Assembly (NCBI GenBank): GCA_903917505.1
Contig: CAIXAY010000246.1
Span: forward strand, 1 to 8,828
From: an uncultured beta proteobacterium
GTDB lineage: Bacteria > Pseudomonadota > Gammaproteobacteria > Burkholderiales > Rhodocyclaceae
DNA: 8,828 bases
Direction: 5' to 3'
Shown here: positions 1-5,664 of the stretch, piece after piece
How the letters are laid out: every line of letters begins with the position of its first letter
How positions within the stretch are numbered: position 1 is the first letter of the stretch
The notes under the pieces: model-generated
Told to the model about the DNA's origin: nothing
The model's input: the letters and a program-made list of their open reading frames with translations, nothing else
Database searches by the model: none
Translations under genes and position numbers: made by a program

Positions 1-162
1 CGGCAGCGCGCCGCCTTCGTATTCCCAGGTCTGCAGCGGCTGACGAAGCGTTTCGGAATCGCCGACCGCGCGGCGGCGGCAACGGCGGCAGTAGCCGTAG
101 GCGACGATGGCGCTCACGCCGACCAGCGCGGCGACGGCAGGCAGGATGAAATTGCGGTTCAT
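1..162 (-). CDS. Small single-pass membrane protein, function unknown (partial, runs off left edge)
   Basis: The reading frame opens with ATG at 162 and stays open for 54 codons to the window edge, so the C-terminus is missing. I do not recognise the family. Residues about 5-24 form one hydrophobic segment rich in Ala, Val and Ile. A strongly basic stretch with a CRRC motif follows (about 25-31), and then a soluble tail containing TWEYEGGALP. The basic residues after the helix suggest the C-terminal side is cytoplasmic by the positive-inside rule, though an uncleaved signal anchor is also possible. A G-rich Shine-Dalgarno (GGGGGGA, 169-175) lies 6 bases before the start. The start is 16 bases after the stop of the PRC-barrel gene on the same strand, so the two are very likely co-transcribed. 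The reading frame is well supported; the function is not. Confidence 0.6.
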   Translation of the reverse strand, partial: MNRNFILPAVAALVGVSAIVAYGYCRRCRRRAVGDSETLRQPLQTWEYEGGALP

Positions 163-178
163 CAGGCGTCCCCCCGGT

Positions 179-571
179 TCACGGCCCTTCGGGCAAATGA
201 TCCTTGTCGAAACTCGGCGTTTCCTCGAAGCTTGCCTTATCGGCGTTGAGCACGCAGCACTTGCGCTCGGTGTCGAGGGCGAGCGCATACCAGGGCAGCG
301 CGTAGAGCCGCTCGCCGATGCCCATGAAACCGCCCGAGGCCATCACCGCGTAAGCGATGCCGCCTTCCTCGACGTTGAGCATGATGTCGCTGATGGTGCC
401 CAGCGTTTCGTCCTTGCGGTTGATCACGCGGGTGCCGGTGAGCGTGTTGGAAGTCAGCAGGCGCGGGCCGACCGGGTTGTGATCAAGCGCCTCCCAGGCG
501 CCGAAATGCGGCGCTATCTCGGGTGTTTCGCCAGACCGTGCCAGACCGGCAGTACTCTTGCTTTGGTTCAT
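179..571 (-). CDS. PRC-barrel domain-containing protein
   Basis: This is a 130-residue soluble protein. Residues about 38-115 form a PRC-barrel: LLTSNTLTGTRV opens the fold, ETLGTISDIMLNVEEGGIAY gives the central beta-strands, and GGFMGIGERLYALPW is the family's very typical second half. The C-terminal FDKDHLP is also common in stand-alone PRC-barrel proteins. In known families this beta-barrel fold occurs in photosynthetic reaction-centre subunit H, RimM and many small stress- or envelope-linked proteins; the role here is not known. There is no signal peptide or membrane helix. The frame extends upstream, but ATG at 571 is preceded by GAGGAGA (579-585) with a 7-base spacer and marks where the domain-like sequence begins, so I chose it over the upstream starts. 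The protein is first in a minus-strand pair with the small membrane protein and is divergent from the hybrid kinase. Confidence 0.88.
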   Translation of the reverse strand: MNQSKSTAGLARSGETPEIAPHFGAWEALDHNPVGPRLLTSNTLTGTRVINRKDETLGTISDIMLNVEEGGIAYAVMASGGFMGIGERLYALPWYALALDTERKCCVLNADKASFEETPSFDKDHLPEGP

Positions 572-587
572 TGATCGGTCTCCTCTT

Positions 588-615
588 GCTTGCTCGAACT
601 CGCGGCAGAGCAAGC
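588..615 (-). promoter_or_regulatory. Perfect 8-bp inverted repeat (leader hairpin) abutting the PRC-barrel RBS
   Basis: GCTTGCTC (588-595) and GAGCAAGC (608-615) are exact reverse complements around a 12-base loop. In the minus-strand mRNA this hairpin would end only 2 bases before the GAGGAGA ribosome site (579-585) of the PRC-barrel gene. It could therefore affect ribosome access or mRNA stability, or serve as a protein-binding dyad in DNA. The pairing is seen directly; any regulatory role is inference. There is no U-tract on either side, so it is not an intrinsic terminator. Confidence 0.4.
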
Positions 616-728
616 TCGATAGGGTTTCGACTGACCGCTGCGCTAGCCGGGGCAGTGGCGAGTGCATGTCAAATCGCGTCGCCGTAAGCGAGCAAACGCC
701 ATGCCCACTTGCGCGGCGCCGGCCGGAT

Positions 729-745
729 ATATGCTTTGGGCATAT
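729..745. promoter_or_regulatory. Candidate operator dyad ATATGC-N5-GCATAT
   Basis: Two perfect 6-base half-sites flank TTTGG in an AT-richer pocket of the divergent intergenic region between the PRC-barrel gene and the hybrid kinase. A 17-bp symmetrical site in this place has the form expected of a dimeric regulator's operator. I cannot match it to a named regulator; it is not the FNR/CRP consensus. It lies just downstream of a weak minus-strand promoter-like pair (TTGACG at 783-778, TCTATC at 760-755, 17-base spacer), so it could act on the minus-strand operon, the kinase, or both. Confidence 0.35.
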
Positions 746-754
746 TTCTAAAGC

Positions 755-783
755 GATAGAAGGGTGGCGAACAGAACCGTCAA
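755..783 (-). promoter_or_regulatory. Weak sigma70-like promoter candidate for the PRC-barrel operon
   Basis: On the minus strand TTGACG (783-778) matches five of six -35 consensus bases and is followed after 17 bases by TCTATC (760-755), which matches only three of six -10 bases. Transcription would start near 748, next to the 729-745 dyad, giving a leader of roughly 175 bases. A second, perfect TTGACA lies at 672-667 on the same strand but has no convincing -10. Both are guesses from consensus. Confidence 0.2.
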
Positions 784-879
784 CGATCGGGCGGATTGCT
801 ATTTTCCGGGAATCGATGCGAATTTTTTTCGCGCGCGGCGCTCTTAACGGATACAAGCGTGCAGCCCCATTGACCGGAC

Positions 880-3800
880 ATGAACGATAAGCGATCACGA
901 CCCCGCAATTACCGCCTGCGCTGGCCGAGCGCTTCGCTGCGCACCTATCTCCTGCTGATGATCCTGCTTTCCACGCTGCCCTTCGCTGGGTTCAACGTTT
1001 ATCAGACCTTGGCCAGCGCCAGCGTCCAGCGCCAGCGGATGTTCGAGGACCTCGAGCGCGAGTTGAAGGCCTTCGAGGAGGACGTCGATCGCGAGCTTCG
1101 TTCGACCGCCGAGACGCTCAACATCCTGGCCTATTCGTTGCCGATTCAGAACGGCGATTTCGAACGTTTGCGCGAAACGCTGCGTACGCAGCCGCTGCTC
1201 CGCCCGAACTGGGACGGAATCTATCTGTTGTCGCCCGCTGGCGCAGTACTCTTCGATACCGCCGCCGAAGGCCTGGGCGCCTACCCCGCCGATCGCGACC
1301 TGGCCGAATTCTGGCGCCGCCCGGCCGCGCAGCAGGTGTATGTTTCCAACCTGCTCGGCGACAAGGACCGGGGCTATGTCACGGCGGTCGAGGTGCCGGT
1401 GCGGGTCGGCGGCGAGGCGCGCTACCTGCTCGGCGCGCGAATTCCGGTCGCGGTCTGGCAGAGCCTGGTGAGCACCGCCGGCGTCCCGGCCGAAGGCAAT
1501 GTCGCGCTGTTCGACCGCAACAACCGTTTCATCGCGCGCTTCCGTGCGCCGGAAGGCCATATCGGCACGCAGCGCCCGCCCGGCAGCCTGGAGATCATCG
1601 CCGGCCGCGAAGCCGGCAGCGCGCGCCTGGCGAGCTTGGACGTCGGCGCGACCTACGGCGCCTGGGACACCCTGCCGGATTCCGGCTGGGGCGCCGCCGT
1701 CGGCCTGCCGGCCGGACCGATCGACGCCGCCCGCGTGCAGTCGATCGCCGTCGCCCTGGCGATCGCGGCGAGCTGCCTGCTGCTCGGTGTCCTGCTCGCT
1801 TTCTCGGTGGCGCGGCAAATGGCGAGGCCGCTGCACCGCCTGTCGCACAAGGAGATTCCCGATTCCACCGAGCCCATCGCCGTGCGCGAAATCGCGCTGC
1901 TGCGCGACGCCCTGGCCGCTTTTCAGGCGGAGAGCAAAGCCTCCCAGGAGCGAGCCAAGAGCAAGCGCGATCTCTTGCAAAAGCGCGCCGACGAATTCGA
2001 GACGCTGCTCAGCAGCAGTCCGATCGGACTCGCTTTCGCCGAGGACGCGCGCTGCAGGCGCATCGCGCACAACGCCGCCATGGACAATATTTTCGGCAGT
2101 CCCGATTCGCATGCCGGCGGCTTCGTCGAGGTGCTTTACCGGGGCCAGCCGCTGCCCACCGAAGCGCAGCCGCTGCAGCGGGCGGCGGCATTCGGCGAGA
2201 CGACCCACGACATGGAACTCGAATTGCGCGTCGATGGACGCCCGCCGGCTTTTGTCATCGTCAACGCCGTGCCGCTCTGGGACAATGCCGGCCAGCCGCG
2301 CGGCGCCATCGGCGCGGTCGTCGACATCTCCGAACGCAAAGCCGCCGAAGCCCGCCTGATCGATGCCGAGCACCGGCTGCGCGAGAGCCAGCGGCTCGTC
2401 GAACTGGCGCAGGAAGCCGGCCACGTCGGCTTCTTCCACTACGACGTCGGGCACGACACCCTGGCCTGGACGCCGGGGCTGGCCAAGCTTTTCAAGCTCG
2501 CCGAAGGCGCCCCCAGCACGACGCGCGCCGAGTGGGCGCAATTCATCGACAGCGCCGACCTCGAGCACATCGAGCGCGTGTTGCGCCGCGACCTCGCGGC
2601 GCAACAAGAAAAGGACACCTTCGACTACGGCGTCAAGCTGGCCGACGGCACGGCGCTCTGGCTGTCGTCCCGGGTGCAGATCATCTATGCCGACGACGGC
2701 CGCGCGCAGCACATCGTCGGCATCACCGTCGACCTCACCGAACACCAGGAAGCCGAGCGCGAACGCGTCGCCCTGATCGCCCGCGAACAGACGGCGCGCC
2801 TGGAAGCCGAAGCCGCCAACCGCGCCAAGGATGTCTTTCTGGCGATGCTCAGCCACGAATTGCGCAACCCGCTGTCGGCGGTCACCTCGGCGATCGAAGT
2901 GCTCAACCGCGTCGGCGCGCAATCCGAACTGGAAATCAATGCGCGGCGGATCCTGCGCCGTCAGACACAACACCTCTCGCACATGCTCGACGACCTGCTC
3001 GACGTGGCGCGGGTCACTTCCGGGCATATTGCCCTGGCCCGGCGCGACATGGACCTCGCGGCGCGCGTGCAGCACATCATCGGCATGCTCGAGATCACCG
3101 GCCAGCCGAACGCGCACCAGCTCACGCTCGATCTGCAGGAAGCCTGGATAAATGCCGACCCGACGCGCATCGAACAGATCGTCAACAACCTGCTCAACAA
3201 CGCCATCAAATACACGCCACCCGGCGGACAAATCAAGGTCCGCGTGACGACAGACGACGGCGAGGCGCTGCTCGAAGTCAGCAACTCGGGGCCCGGCATC
3301 GCGACGGAACTGCTGCCGCACGTCTTCGACCTGTTCGTCCAGGGCGAGCGCACGCTGGACCGGCGCGACGGCGGCCTCGGCGTCGGCCTGACCCTGGTGC
3401 GGCGGCTTGTCGAGCTACATGACGGTCGCATACACGCCGAAACGACCGACCAGGGCACGCTGATCAGCGTGCGTCTGCCGGCCATCGCCGCGCCGCCGGT
3501 CGCCGTTCAGCTCCCGACGGTGCGCGAATCGCAGCACCGGCGCATCGCCATTATCGAAGACAACGAAGATGTGCTCGAAGCGCTGCACAGTGTCCTCAAG
3601 GTCGACGGCCACACGGTATGGACAGCGACCGACGGCATCAGCGGCCTCGCGCTGCTGCTCAACGTGCGCCCCGAAGTGGCGATCGTCGATGTCGGACTGC
3701 CCGGTTTGACCGGTTTCGCCGTCGCCAAGCGCAGCCGCGCCGGCGGCTTTGCCGGGCGGATGATCGCGCTGTCGGGCTACGGGCATGTGCTGGACCTCGA

Positions 3801-3891
3801 ACAGGCGCTGGCCGCCGGCTTCGATGACTATCTGCTCAAACCTGTGGATTTCGACAAGCTGCAGGAGGTCCTCGCCGCGGGGGCCGACTAG
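880..3891 (+). CDS. Membrane-bound hybrid sensor histidine kinase (Cache-like, two PAS, HisKA, HATPase, REC)
   Basis: This 1003-residue sensor kinase should autophosphorylate on a histidine and pass phosphate to a receiver domain. Domains in order: TM1 about 22-41; a periplasmic Cache-like sensor about 42-285; TM2 about 286-311; a short degenerate HAMP-like linker (RPLHRL onward) and coiled coil to about 368; PAS 1 about 370-490; PAS 2 (PAS_3-like, ending VDLTEHQEAE) about 505-625; a second coiled coil; HisKA with SHELRNPL and His659; HATPase with N box NNLLNNA (769-775), G1 NSGPGI (Asn802 where Asp is usual) and G2 GLGVG (832-836). The C-terminal receiver (about 888-1003) has acidic pair Glu893/Asp894, phosphoacceptor Asp937 and Lys987. 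There is no HPt domain. ATG 880 is the first possible start, because a TGA lies three codons upstream in frame; its Shine-Dalgarno is poor. It is followed after 219 bases by an NtrC-type regulator, a plausible partner. The ligand is unknown. Confidence 0.93.
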   Translation: MNDKRSRPRNYRLRWPSASLRTYLLLMILLSTLPFAGFNVYQTLASASVQRQRMFEDLERELKAFEEDVDRELRSTAETLNILAYSLPIQNGDFERLRETLRTQPLLRPNWDGIYLLSPAGAVLFDTAAEGLGAYPADRDLAEFWRRPAAQQVYVSNLLGDKDRGYVTAVEVPVRVGGEARYLLGARIPVAVWQSLVSTAGVPAEGNVALFDRNNRFIARFRAPEGHIGTQRPPGSLEIIAGREAGSARLASLDVGATYGAWDTLPDSGWGAAVGLPAGPIDAARVQSIAVALAIAASCLLLGVLLAFSVARQMARPLHRLSHKEIPDSTEPIAVREIALLRDALAAFQAESKASQERAKSKRDLLQKRADEFETLLSSSPIGLAFAEDARCRRIAHNAAMDNIFGSPDSHAGGFVEVLYRGQPLPTEAQPLQRAAAFGETTHDMELELRVDGRPPAFVIVNAVPLWDNAGQPRGAIGAVVDISERKAAEARLIDAEHRLRESQRLVELAQEAGHVGFFHYDVGHDTLAWTPGLAKLFKLAEGAPSTTRAEWAQFIDSADLEHIERVLRRDLAAQQEKDTFDYGVKLADGTALWLSSRVQIIYADDGRAQHIVGITVDLTEHQEAERERVALIAREQTARLEAEAANRAKDVFLAMLSHELRNPLSAVTSAIEVLNRVGAQSELEINARRILRRQTQHLSHMLDDLLDVARVTSGHIALARRDMDLAARVQHIIGMLEITGQPNAHQLTLDLQEAWINADPTRIEQIVNNLLNNAIKYTPPGGQIKVRVTTDDGEALLEVSNSGPGIATELLPHVFDLFVQGERTLDRRDGGLGVGLTLVRRLVELHDGRIHAETTDQGTLISVRLPAIAAPPVAVQLPTVRESQHRRIAIIEDNEDVLEALHSVLKVDGHTVWTATDGISGLALLLNVRPEVAIVDVGLPGLTGFAVAKRSRAGGFAGRMIALSGYGHVLDLEQALAAGFDDYLLKPVDFDKLQEVLAAGAD

Positions 3892-3952
3892 GCGGCGACG
3901 CGCGCGGCAACCGCCTCGGCCGGATTCTGCGCCGCCCGTCGGCCAAAGCGGC

Positions 3953-3978
3953 GCCGGCGCGAACTTTCCGGCATTTTT
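3953..3978 (+). terminator. Weak terminator-like hairpin after the hybrid kinase
   Basis: GCCGG (3953-3957) can pair with CCGGC (3968-3972) across a 10-base loop, and the right arm is followed by ATTTTT (3973-3978). The stem is only five pairs long, so termination would be partial at best. Its position 62 bases beyond the kinase stop suits a transcript end or attenuation point before the regulator gene. Confidence 0.25.
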
Positions 3979-4054
3979 CGCGTCATTGGCTAGTCGCCCT
4001 GCATGGCATTGGCCGAAGTGCGCGGCGGCGGCACCATGGCTCCCGCGACTTAGC

Positions 4055-4068
4055 TTGACTGAGATACT
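4055..4068 (+). promoter_or_regulatory. Possible extended -10 promoter for the NtrC-type regulator
   Basis: TGAGATACT (4060-4068) resembles an extended -10 (TGn followed by a four-of-six match to TATAAT) about 43 bases before the regulator's ATG. A TTGACT just before it (4055-4060) looks like a -35, but nothing good lies 16-18 bases downstream, so the two cannot be used together in the standard way. This is weak, consensus-only evidence that the regulator can be transcribed apart from the kinase. Confidence 0.2.
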
Positions 4069-4088
4069 TCCGCGTCACCGCATTCGTA

Positions 4089-4102
4089 TCGTTAGAGAAC
4101 GA
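4089..4102 (+). promoter_or_regulatory. Short inverted repeat TCGTT-AGAG-AACGA at the regulator's translation start
   Basis: A perfect 5-bp inverted repeat with a 4-base spacer ends 8 bases before the ATG at 4111. Its right arm partly covers the only Shine-Dalgarno-like bases (GAG, 4101-4103). It could be a small mRNA hairpin that limits ribosome access or a DNA site. At this length chance occurrence is quite possible. Confidence 0.25.
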
Positions 4103-4110
4103 GTACCCCT

Positions 4111-5541
4111 ATGAGCCATGCCCTGATCGTGGATGACGATACCGACGCGGCGGAAATGCTGGCGGCGCTGATCGCCAGCGAGAAATTCACCGTCGCCAAG
4201 GCGCATTCGCTGCGCGATGCTCGCCGCCAGATCGCCCTGCAGCAGCCCGACATCGTCCTCCTCGACCTGGTCCTGCCCGACGGCAGCGGCATGGAACTGT
4301 TCAAGGACCCGGCCTTGCTGAGCGAGTCGGAAGTCGTGCTGATCACCGGCCACGCCAGCCTCGAGAGCTCGATCCAGGCGCTGCGCCTCGGCGCCGTCGA
4401 TTATCTCGTCAAGCCGGTCAACATCACGCAGTTGCAGGGCATCCTGTCGCGCGTCACGCCACCGGCCGCGCTCAAGGCCGAAGTCGAGACGCTCACCATG
4501 CAGTGGCAGGAGAGCGGCCATTTCGGCCAGCTGTGGGGCCGTTCGGCGCCGATGCAGCGCATCTACCAGCAGATTTCGCGCGTCGCCGGCACCTCGGTGA
4601 CGGTGCTGGTGACCGGCGAAAGCGGCACCGGCAAGGAGGTCGTCGCGCGCATCGTGCACGAGCTCTCGCGCCGCCGCACGCGCCCCTTTCTGGCGGTCAA
4701 TTGCGGCGCGATCTCGCCCAACCTGATCGAGAGCGAAATGTTCGGCCACGAAAAAGGCAGCTTCACCGGCGCCGAACGCCAGCACCTGGGCTTTTTCGAG
4801 CGCGCCCACGGCGGTACCCTGTTCCTCGACGAGATCACCGAGATGCCGCCCGATCTGCAGGTCAAGCTGCTGCGCGTGCTCGAAACCGGAACTTTCATGC
4901 GCGTCGGCTCGACGCTGCTGCAGGACGCCGACGTGCGCGTCATCGCCGCCAGCAACCAGCTGCCCGAACAGGCGGTGGCCAGCGGCAAGCTGCGCGAGGA
5001 TCTCTACTACCGGCTCAACGTCTTCCCGATCGCCTTGCCGCCTTTGCGCGAGCGCAGTGAAGACGTGGCGCTCCTGAGCGAACACTTCCTGACGCTGGTG
5101 AGCGAAAAGGAAGGACGCAGCAAGCGCTTTGCCCCGGCCGCGCTGACGCGCCTCGCTGCCTATCGCTGGCCGGGCAATGTGCGCGAACTGCGCAACGTCG
5201 TGCAGCGTGCCTATGTGATGGCTTCCGGCGAGCTGATCAGCGACGAATGGCTGCCCACCGACGGCCCGGCGGTAGCGGCCCCACCCCCGCCCGGCAGTGT
5301 GGCCGAGGCCGCGGCCGGCGCCGCGGCGCCGGCCAGCGTCACCATCCCGGTCGGCACCACGATGGCCGACGCCGAATGCCGGTTGATCCTCGCCACCTTG
5401 CAGCATTTCAACAACCAGAAGGAGCGCACCGCCGCCGTTCTCGGCATCAGCCTGAAGACGCTCTACAACCGTCTCAGGGATTACGCCGCCGAGAAAACGC
5501 CGGGCGCAGCGGCCAGCGACGAAAGCGAAGCGGGCTCCTGA
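4111..5541 (+). CDS. Sigma54-dependent response regulator, NtrC family (REC, AAA+, Fis HTH)
   Basis: This 476-residue protein has the full NtrC-class layout and should activate sigma54 RNA polymerase by ATP hydrolysis when phosphorylated. The receiver (about 1-120) has the acidic triad Asp8-Asp10, phosphoacceptor Asp52, Thr79 and Lys101. The AAA+ domain (about 140-380) has Walker A GESGTGKE (169-176), Walker B GGTLFLDE (234-241; Asp240, Glu241) and the sigma54-contact loop as GSFTGA (216-221) instead of the usual GAFTGA. A linker rich in Ala, Pro and Gly (about 385-415) precedes a Fis-type helix-turn-helix (about 422-462) containing KERTAAVLGISLKTLYNRL. The ATG at 4111 gives the expected receiver N-terminus (MSHALIVDDD), though the Shine-Dalgarno is only GAG. 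It lies between two histidine kinases on the same strand, either of which may be its phosphodonor. I do not assign a gene name because the family has many paralogues. Confidence 0.94.
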   Translation: MSHALIVDDDTDAAEMLAALIASEKFTVAKAHSLRDARRQIALQQPDIVLLDLVLPDGSGMELFKDPALLSESEVVLITGHASLESSIQALRLGAVDYLVKPVNITQLQGILSRVTPPAALKAEVETLTMQWQESGHFGQLWGRSAPMQRIYQQISRVAGTSVTVLVTGESGTGKEVVARIVHELSRRRTRPFLAVNCGAISPNLIESEMFGHEKGSFTGAERQHLGFFERAHGGTLFLDEITEMPPDLQVKLLRVLETGTFMRVGSTLLQDADVRVIAASNQLPEQAVASGKLREDLYYRLNVFPIALPPLRERSEDVALLSEHFLTLVSEKEGRSKRFAPAALTRLAAYRWPGNVRELRNVVQRAYVMASGELISDEWLPTDGPAVAAPPPPGSVAEAAAGAAAPASVTIPVGTTMADAECRLILATLQHFNNQKERTAAVLGISLKTLYNRLRDYAAEKTPGAAASDESEAGS

Positions 5542-5557
5542 CCGGTCCGCCCAGCCC

Positions 5558-5595
5558 GGGCCGGCTGATCGCGGCCGGCGCCCTTATGTTTTATT
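5558..5595 (+). terminator. Probable intrinsic terminator after the NtrC-type regulator
   Basis: GGGCCGGC (5558-5565) pairs with GCCGG (5574-5578) and CCC (5581-5583) around an 8-base loop, with a two-base bulge, giving eight mostly G-C pairs. A T-rich run TTATGTTTTATT (5584-5595) follows at once. The element begins 16 bases after the regulator's stop codon. It would separate the regulator's transcript from the downstream kinase, which then needs its own promoter within about 70 bases. Confidence 0.45.
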
Positions 5596-5625
5596 GCGCA
5601 CAGACGCCGCGCGCCCGATTGCGCA
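5593..5625 (+). repeat. Direct repeat ATTGCGCA, 25-base period, upstream of the soluble kinase
   Basis: The octamer ATTGCGCA occurs at 5593-5600 and again at 5618-5625, 40 bases before the kinase start. Tandem half-sites with a spacing of a few helical turns are common for transcription factor binding, but I cannot link this word to a known regulator. The repeat is seen; the role is inferred. Confidence 0.3.
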
Positions 5626-5664
5626 GCATGGGTCAATCTTTCCCGCGCGGCGGCGGAATAGCCC

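Larger units (their letters stand above)
572..879. other. Divergent intergenic region between PRC-barrel operon and hybrid kinase
   Basis: These 308 bases contain no coding sequence that I can support: the plus-strand frame through 558-890 has no protein-like features. The region contains the leader hairpin at 588-615, the ATATGC dyad at 729-745, a weak minus-strand promoter candidate and a short T-rich dyad GCGAATTTTTTTCGC at 818-832. The stretch from about 725 to 830 is visibly richer in A/T than the flanking genes, as expected for promoter DNA. I could not find a good plus-strand -35/-10 pair for the kinase. Confidence 0.6.

Noticed and set aside
107..574. 155-codon plus-strand frame opposite the PRC-barrel and small membrane genes
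   Set aside because: The minus strand has two genes with good ribosome sites and a clear PRC-barrel fold.
818..832. GCGAATTTTTTTCGC as a terminator
   Set aside because: The T-run is in the loop and not after the stem, and no gene ends here; it is more likely just AT-rich promoter-region sequence.
558..890. 110-codon plus-strand frame across the divergent intergenic region
   Set aside because: It has no ribosome site or domain, overlaps the PRC-barrel start, and its sequence is not protein-like.
895..3321. 808-codon open frame on the minus strand opposite the hybrid kinase
   Set aside because: It lies wholly inside the clearly real kinase gene, has no recognisable domain, and is rich in Arg, Ala, Gly, Asp and Val as expected for the antisense of GC-rich coding DNA.
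4075..5406. 443-codon minus-strand frame opposite the NtrC-type regulator
   Set aside because: Antisense shadow in GC-rich DNA; the plus strand encodes all NtrC motifs in order.
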